From positions 28,706,001 to 28,770,000 of the forward strand of contig OZ231126.1 in assembly GCA_965153355.1 (NCBI GenBank): a stretch of DNA of 64,000 bases. Reading direction: 5' to 3'. The DNA comes from Flaccisagitta enflata (Eukaryota > Chaetognatha > Sagittoidea > Aphragmophora). A program made the translations under genes and the position numbers. Positions 32,837 through 64,000 of the stretch are shown in pieces; position 1 is the stretch's first letter; each line of letters begins with the position of its first letter. The notes beneath the pieces are model-generated. The model was not told the origin of the DNA. It saw nothing but the letters and a program-made list of their open reading frames with translations, and searched no databases.

Positions 32837-33516
32837 TAATCGATTGTTCAACAAACAATAGACTGATTAAAGTCAATGCTGTAAGTATAACGCTGTAATG
32901 CAAACGTCAGGTGCCTAAGCTACGCGCACTCAACAAGATTCTATTTTTCAAAACCCAGCTGGGAAGTTCTCTTTCAATCTCAACCTTAAAGGTCGCTCAA
33001 CATAATCAACCTTCTGTATAGATGCTTCAATTTGCTTCATTGAAGGTTGCGCAACAAAAAAAAAATTACTCGGCTGATAACAATCGATGCAACTCTGCAT
33101 TTGCCATGACAGCCGATCATAAACGACAAAACTGAGTAAAAGAAAAACAAAGAAAAAAACTCGTTCGATTTTTGAGATTTCTTCCATCTGCTGCTGTGGC
33201 AAACGACATGAAAAAAGAAAAGCAACGAAAATCACCTAATAAAACCAACGACAGAAACTGCGATGAAAACGACAAAAAAAGGAAAATCATCGCACATATC
33301 TTTCATGTGCAAAGTCAAATGCGTAAAAACAAACACATGATCGTTGTTACCAGTCTTGTATTAATAATGATCGGCAACTATCGCGCAGTTCTCTATCAAG
33401 ACTTCAAAACAACTGCCCCTTTCCACTCGCACATGACTTGGGCAGCGAACCAGTTTTTGCCTACACCTTTCTCTGCCCGTTTCCAAAAGTGTCAAATCGT
33501 TTTTCGGTGTCTCTTT
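32837..33516. other. Unassigned sequence
   Basis: No gene recognised. A + frame at 33172-33606 runs into the next HTE element and has a Lys/Asn-rich start with no known domain. Confidence 0.4.
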
Positions 33517-33727
33517 AGTCTCGCACTAGCGACTATATATGTGGCTTTGTCCGTCTGTCCGTTGGTCTGCCGGTCCGTCGGTTCCCGAGCACAAGTCGAA
33601 AAGTAGAAAAAAACAGCGTTTCAGATGATTGTGTGGGCCCACTCGTGGAGGGGGAGGAGGGCGGTCGGTATGGTTTGGACGCCCCTGCCCACCTATCCGC
33701 GATGATATTGAAACCACGCGTTACTTG
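33517..33727 (+). mobile_element. HTE-3 element, diverged
   Basis: Tip AGTCTCGCACTAGCGACTA, GGCTTTGTCCGTCTG core, GGACGCCCCTGCCCACC, right repeat ATCCGCGAT, and a decayed end (TTGAAACCACGCGTTACTTG). Confidence 0.65.
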
Positions 33728-33849
33728 TTTTTGTTAATACTTGCAACTGCGCTTTAGGTCCGACTTCCCACGACCTCCGCGACTTAACGATTAACGATCA
33801 TCAACGATCCTCGCAAACCTCGTTCCAACAAAACCCTTCTTTCAACAAA

Positions 33850-34300
<451 letters not shown>

Positions 34301-34436
34301 TGATTTTCTCCTTTCTCCCATGTCCCGTCTCTCAATGTACACATCTGCTGTTTTAGTGTTCTTAAGCAGGCAGGATCGTAAGTACTTTTTTTTCCAAATT
34401 TTTATTCCGTCATTTTCTTCTGACATCATCTGACCG

Positions 34437-34532
34437 CGACCAAGCCGGCTGGGACTGATCTCGGTGTTGCATCCTTTGTAGTACTGCCCCTGCCCATCCG
34501 TCTGCGACTGTTGCTCGGTTTTAGTCTTGTTT
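34437..34532 (+). mobile_element. HTE right-end fragment
   Basis: CTGCCCCTGCCCATCC, GTCTGCGACTG and a T-rich CTTG end, without a left tip or core. Confidence 0.4.
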
Positions 34533-34571
34533 TAAAAGATGTCAGACTCAATATCTGCGTCAGTGGTTTGT

Positions 34572-34860
34572 GTCAGCCTCAGAGCTGAGTCAGCATCAGT
34601 CAACGTCAGTCAGCGTCAGCGTCAGCGTCAGCGTCAGCGTCAGCGTCAGCGTCAGCGTCAGTAACAGCGCTAGTGTCAGTGTCATCGTCAGTGTCGGTAT
34701 CAGTACCAGTGACAGTATCAGCGTCAGTGTTAGTGATGGTGTAAGCGTGTCAGCGTCAGTGTCAGCGTCAGTTTAAGTGATAATGTAAGCGTCAGTATCA
34801 GTGTCAGTGTCAGCGTCAGTATAAGCGTCAGTATCTGTGACAGTGTTAGCGTCTGTGTCA
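34572..34860. repeat. Hexamer array (GTCAGC/GTCAGT)n
   Basis: Perfect GTCAGC units at 34611-34665, then degenerate GTCAGT, GTCATC and GTAAGC variants. The 6-bp period keeps all frames partly open. Confidence 0.85.
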
Positions 34861-35808
34861 TTGCGACCTTTGTCACTTTTGTTTTCAACCGATTGTGAAA
34901 ATGCGGAAACCATTTTTAGAATCTAATTACAAGGAAAAACAGTAGTAAAAAAAGTTGTGTCGGGTATTTTTTTCTCTTTTTTTGTGTGTGTCTGAATATT
35001 TTTTTCTCCTTTATTTTTCCTGCTTTTTTTTCGAATTGTTAAACTTTTTGCATAATTTTCTCCACAGGAATCTCTTTGCCTCACCGGCAGGGGGACTAGT
35101 AGTGAAAGGACAAAAAAAGACATGGACAAGAAATAAAGGAAAACTGAAAGACAACACGAAAAAAAGGACAACGCTAAAGGAAAATTCAAGAGGAAGGGAA
35201 GAGAAAAAAAAAGACAAAAACAAAGAAAATCTGAGAAGAGGGGAGACTGAAAATACTTATAAAAGATAAAAACTGAAGATGATCTGAGAGGAAGAAATGA
35301 TATAAGCAAAAATGACGGAACTTGGGTGTCTTCAGGCAATTCAAGACCGTCGTTTCTCAACTTGAATAATCCCTCTCGTCATTTTAGGGATTCTTTTGAG
35401 TTTTAAAGAAAAGGAAGAAGCAAAGTTCCTATCATTCAAACCGGCTCTCGTTTAAATCAGCCCACTAACACGCCGACTCTTCACTTCCGTTCCACTGCGA
35501 AACCTAACCCCCCCCCCATACACACACAACTTCATTCTCATCCTAGGACCCAACCCCCTCTCCTCCACCCCCTCCCCCATCTCCGCTCGTCTACCCCCAA
35601 AGCCATTCCTACATCCTCATCACCATCTTCCTCTCTCCGGTACGCAAACTCGGCAACCAAAAGGAGTCCTACTATCATTCCTCGCTCAATTCTACAATAA
35701 AAGGCAGACGTTCCATTAAAAAATTATAAGAATTAAAGATCATTAAAATAACAAACTTTAAAACAGGCGGCAGCGAAAACGGGAAGAAAAATAGTGGCCG
35801 GTAAGAAA
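34861..35808. other. Unassigned sequence
   Basis: Pyrimidine- then purine-rich flanks; no gene recognised. 35500-35620 is C-rich. Confidence 0.4.
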
Positions 35809-35947
35809 CAAGGCCGTATACACGGCAGCATTAGTCGCGGATGGTTGGGCAGGAGCGGAAAACCTCGAAAAGAGACTTTGTGACGGACCGACCGACGGAC
35901 CGACGAACTGACCGAAAAGTGGCTTATAGAGTCGCGTGTCCGCGACT
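35809..35947 (-). mobile_element. HTE-2 element
   Basis: Minus strand: tip AGTCGCGGACACGCGACTC, TATAAGCCAC, GTCG/GTCC core, CGCTCCTGCCCAACC, right repeat ATCCGCGAC (one change) and GCCGTGTATACGGCC then TTG. Confidence 0.82.
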
Positions 35948-36686
35948 AAAAAGTCGGCCGACGTTTTTGTTTTTGCGACGGGAAAATGACATAAAAAGAA
36001 ACGAGTTTTCCCATCGTCTTAAAATGGCCGGAAAAAAGTGATTCAAGCAAAAAACGATAACTGAGGATGATGGAAATGGCAATGAATTGAAGGGAAAATA
36101 AGAACAGAAAGAGAAAAGGAAAAAATGACGTGAATACGAAAATAAAGAAACAAAAAGAAATATGGTGACGTAAAGTTTTGAAAAAAGAAAAGAAAAAAAC
36201 GCTACAGTCATAGAATGATATGAGTAATTGAGCATGAACAAAGAGAAAAATAGGAAGACGAGCGATGGAAAAAAATCGACAAGGGAGTAAAACGCGAGAG
36301 GGACGGAAAAATAAACAAATCAATGATCAAACAAACTAAGAAACAAACCAACAAATGAGTAGGAAAGACATTCCGTAGAAAAGAAATGAAAAACCGAAGA
36401 GATAAAAGAGGAAACCCTAAAACATACACCACATCAAATGATATTGAACATGAAAAGATCTTAGCTTACGTTTGCGAATGAGAGAACATCAACGGAGGAC
36501 AAACGAAAATCTTTATTTACAAACATTATAAGCAAAAAGTAGATAAGGTGTATAGAAGAAAAACCTTACGTCGTGGAGGAAATCGTGACGAAACTGTTTG
36601 AACAATTAACAACGCGCGCGATAAACACGGAAGAAAAATATTTACAAAAATATTTAAGAAAAAACACAAGGACCATCATCTTGATC
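35948..36686. other. Region upstream of receptor exon 1
   Basis: Purine-rich sequence with no TATA box or initiator I can defend. The receptor frame stays open back to about 36573 but has no ATG there before 36687. This part may be 5' UTR, or an upstream intron may end here. Confidence 0.4.
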
Positions 36687-61497
<24,811 letters not shown>

Positions 61498-61628
61498 GTG
61501 AGCGTCTTTTTGTCGTTTTTTTTTCGTTCTAATTTGTTTTGAATTTTCTTCCTTTTCCTCGTTTCTTTCTCCCTTTCCTTTCCCTTGACTTATCTTATCT
61601 TTTATCTTTTCCTTCTTTCTTTTCTTTC

Positions 61629-61735
61629 TCCTCTTTCTTCTTCTTCTTCTTCTTCTTCTTCTTCTTCTTCTTCTTCTTCTTCTTCTTCTTCTTCTTCTTC
61701 TTCTTCTTCTTCTTCTTCTTCTTCTTCTTCTTCTT
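61629..61735. repeat. (TTC)n microsatellite
   Basis: About 105 bp, pure, ending 26 bp before an HTE remnant. Confidence 0.95.
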
Positions 61736-61760
61736 CCTTTTCTTAACCTTTTCTTCCCCT

Positions 61761-61901
61761 TAATGGACACGCGACTATACCACCCGCTATGTCCGTCCGT
61801 CCGTCCGTCCATCACATCTTTGATTTGTGAGCGGTTTTTGCAATACTGCATCTGCCCAACCGTCCGGCGTCCGCAACTGAATTGCCGTGTATCCAGCCTT
61901 G
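61761..61901 (+). mobile_element. HTE-2 variant, left tip truncated
   Basis: GGACACGCGACTATACC, CCGCTATGTCC, GTCC core, TTTGATTTGTGAGCGG, CTGCATCTGCCCAACC, right repeat GTCCGCAAC preceded by a short CGTCCGG duplication, GCCGTGTATCCAGCC, TTG. Confidence 0.75.
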
Positions 61902-61953
61902 ATCTTTTTCCTCGTCGCTAAAATTTAAAAACGAGGCCAAGAGATGTCCAATA

Positions 61954-62239
61954 GATGCGTCCTCTTTAGATGTAAGATATTATCATACAAATTATTAAGA
62001 TATAAAGATATGAAGATATAATAGTATGAAAATATAAAGATTCAGAGATAAGGAGAAAAATATAAATTGATTCCTCTCTTCCCTCCCCCCACGCCTCCCC
62101 ACCCCTCCCCCCGCCTCATCCTCATGAAGAGACATGAAGGGACTTGGAGAGACATGGAGAGATATGGGGAGACATGTAGAGATATGGAGAGACATGTAGA
62201 GACATGACTCATGAGGAAACATAAGGAGACATAAGAGAC
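61954..62239. other. HTE-4 tip remnant then AT/purine-rich sequence
   Basis: TAGATGCGTCCTCTTTAGATG at 61954-61974 matches an HTE-4 left tip (read in parts). Then AAGATAT words, and a C-rich patch at 62085-62122. Confidence 0.45.
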
Positions 62240-62690
62240 ATATAGGGACATGAAGAGACATACGAGACATAAGAGACCTAAGAGATACAAGAGACATAAG
62301 AGATATAAGGGATATAAGAGATAAAAGAGATATAAGAGATATAAGAGATATAGGAGATACGAGATATAAGAGATATAAGAGACATAAGAGCCATAAGAGA
62401 TATAAGAGACATATGAGACATATAGGAGACATTAGAGACATATAGGAGACATATAGGAGACAAAAGAGACATAAGAGACCTAGGAGACAACGAGACATGA
62501 GATACATAAGAGACCTAAGATACATAAGAGAAATAAGAGACATACGAGATATAAGAGACATACGAGATATAAGAGACGTATAGGAGACATACAGGACATA
62601 CGAGACATATAGGAGACAAAAGAGACGAAAGAGATGAAAGAGACATAAGAAATATAAAAGACAACAAAAAACATGAAGACTGAAGAGAAA
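62140..62690. repeat. 9-bp tandem array (AGAGAYATA)n
   Basis: About 550 bp of degenerate 9-mers: AGAGATATA, AGAGACATA, GGAGACATA, with AGAGACATG variants at the left. The 9-bp period gives a spurious minus-strand frame of SLISLMSLISL type (188 codons). Confidence 0.9.
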
Positions 62691-62699
62691 ACCTTAAAA

Positions 62700-62789
62700 A
62701 TCGCGTTTTAGAATTTTCGCGTTCCACTCAGACAGACAGACATTCCTACCAAGGGACAGACCCTCTTATAGAGATGCGAGGACGCATCT
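62700..62789 (-). mobile_element. HTE-4 left-end fragment
   Basis: Minus strand: TTTTAAGATGCGTCC, CTCGCATCTCTATAAGAG, GGTCTGTCCCTTGG, then GTCTGTCTGTCTGAG and AACGCG. The right end is not found; the 9-bp array adjoins where the core should continue. Confidence 0.65.
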
Positions 62790-63562
62790 TAAAATATCGA
62801 GAAAAAAACCTCTGTACAAATTCTTTTACTGATCAATCAGTCAGTTCTATGTCACTCCAATACATGTGACTAAGGCGAGCAAAGGCAAAATAACTCTCGG
62901 CTGCTTTTGAAGTTGATTGAATTATTAATTGAACAGAGGAAATCAAGGGAAGTGAAAATGATTTATGATTCATTCTTGAGCTTCATAAATTTAATAGAAA
63001 CTGCCCGTTACCCACTCAGTCATTCTTGCCTTCTATCCCTCTACACTATTCCTCACTAACACCCTTTACCTCTCTACCCTGTCATGTCTTTTTCTCTCTC
63101 CCCCTAACTTTTTTCCTCCTCTTGGAATCTGTCTCTTGGTACCTCCTTATCAACCTCCGACCGTCCGTCAACCTTTATGTCTCCCATTCAATCTACTACT
63201 TCTTTTTTTCATCCGTCTGTCAGTCTGTCTGCCTAGCAGTTTGTCCGCCGATCTGTCGCTTTTAGTCAGTCGCTGTCTTTCTGAATGTCTCTCTCGCTCT
63301 GTTTTTCTTCCCTACTTTTTTTTCTCTCTCTCTCCGTCTTGCCCTCTTTTTTTTCTTTCCTCCTTTCTCTCTTTCATTCTTTCTCTCTTTCCTTCTTTCT
63401 CTCCTTCCTTCTTTCTCTCCTACCTTCTTTCTCTCTCTCATTCATTCCTTCTTTCTCTCTTCTCTCCTTTTTCTCTTTTCTTCTTTTTCCCTTACCACTT
63501 TCTCTTTCCTTCACTTTCTCTTTCCTTCTCTTTCTCTTTCCTTCTTTGTCTCCATCCTTTTT
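62790..63562. other. Unassigned, pyrimidine-rich in the second half
   Basis: 63010-63550 is C/T-rich low complexity with long spurious frames. I looked for an exon completing TM7 (NxxxNPxxY-like) on the + strand and did not find one. Confidence 0.5.
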
Positions 63563-64000
63563 GGGCAGCGGCCCCAAAGGGCCGATGTCCTGTAGAACAC
63601 AGGGGGGAATTTCCATATGTCCGTCCTTCCGTCCGTCCTTCCGTCCCCCCCCGGCAATCAAGGCCTCAAATTTGCCCTCCCAGCCCTCAAATTTGCCCTC
63701 CCAGCCCTCGATTTAGCCCTCCAGGCCTAAAATCAGCTTTCCAGGCTTCAAATCAGCCCCCCCCCCGCCTCAAATCTGATCTCCAGACCTCAAATCTGCC
63801 TTCCAGACCTTCAATTAGCCCTCCAAGCGTAAAATCAGCCTTCCATGGCTTAAATTTTCCCTCAAAACCCTAAATCGGCTCTCCAAGCCTTAATTCTGCC
63901 CTACAGCCTTCAAATATGCCTTCAGCGGCCTAAATCAGTCATCTAAGGCATGAAATATGCCGTCTCAGGACGTATGGAAATTCCCCCTGTGTTCTACAGG
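63563..64000 (+). mobile_element. HTE-6 element, cut by the window end
   Basis: Starts in a T-run with GGGCAGCGGCCCCAAAGGGCC (hairpin GGCCC-CAAA-GGGCC), then ATGTCCTGTAGAACACAGG and GGGAATTTCCATATGTCC, then about 13 units of a CCTCAAATCTGCCCTCCAGG-like minisatellite. It closes TATGGAAATTCCCCCTGTG and TTCTACAGG, the inverse of the left block. The final hairpin lies past the end. Confidence 0.8.

Noticed and set aside
36573-36686. N-terminal extension of the receptor
   Set aside because: The frame is open but has GTG, not ATG, at 36573 and no ATG before 36687.

Overview
The window is nuclear DNA of a metazoan, most likely an invertebrate. The evidence is a single intron-split gene for an FMRFamide-receptor-like GPCR with GT-AG introns, an interstitial TTAGGG-type telomere tract, extreme microsatellite density, and dense non-autonomous DNA transposons of eukaryotic type. 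The species cannot be named from sequence alone; a lophotrochozoan-like invertebrate is only a guess. No rRNA, tRNA, CRISPR array or bacterial-style operon is visible.

Layout. Bases 1-36,686 hold no gene I can support. They contain microsatellites (ATC, GA/CT, CAA, TTC, GT, GAAA), a 2.4-kb 46/92-bp satellite (11,270-13,698), a GTCAGC hexamer array, three long inverted-repeat elements with a shared core and 4-bp target duplications, and many short dispersed elements. Bases 36,687-61,497 carry five exons of the receptor (371 codons plus one base) whose splice phases all join (1, 2, 1, 0, 1). Intron 2 alone is 15.2 kb and contains most of the repeats in 38.7-53.8 kb. The exon carrying the end of TM7 and the C-terminus lies beyond the window. 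Bases 61,498-64,000 are intron 5 or later sequence, with a 9-bp repeat array and a truncated minisatellite-bearing element.

The most interesting system is a set of more than 25 short dispersed elements, here called HTE (hairpin-tip elements; my label). Each sits in a T-run. It starts TTTTTAG followed by a small hairpin, has a (GTCC/GTCG)n or other tandem-repeat core, then an inverted copy of the left tip, then a second hairpin, and ends CTTG before another T-run. Subfamilies differ in tip and terminal-hairpin sequence but keep the complementarity (HTE-1: GTCGCGTGC; HTE-2: GTCGCGGAC or GTTGCGGAC; HTE-3: GTTGCGGAC with a GTGAC/GTCAC end; HTE-4: GATGCGTCC with GCCCG/CGGGC; HTE-5: GGTGCGAC; HTE-6: a minisatellite-core form). 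A terminal left repeat, a subterminal right repeat, a right-end hairpin, a T|T target and a tandem-repeat core match the architecture known for Helentron/Helitron2-derived non-autonomous elements. That assignment is inference.

Other mobile DNA includes two hAT-like MITEs with perfect 8-bp target duplications (44,301-44,625 and 55,080-55,418), a TA-flanked MITE (42,714-43,124), a 961-bp palindrome (41,349-42,309) and a foldback in intron 4. Most long open frames in the window are translations of microsatellites or of these elements and are not genes.
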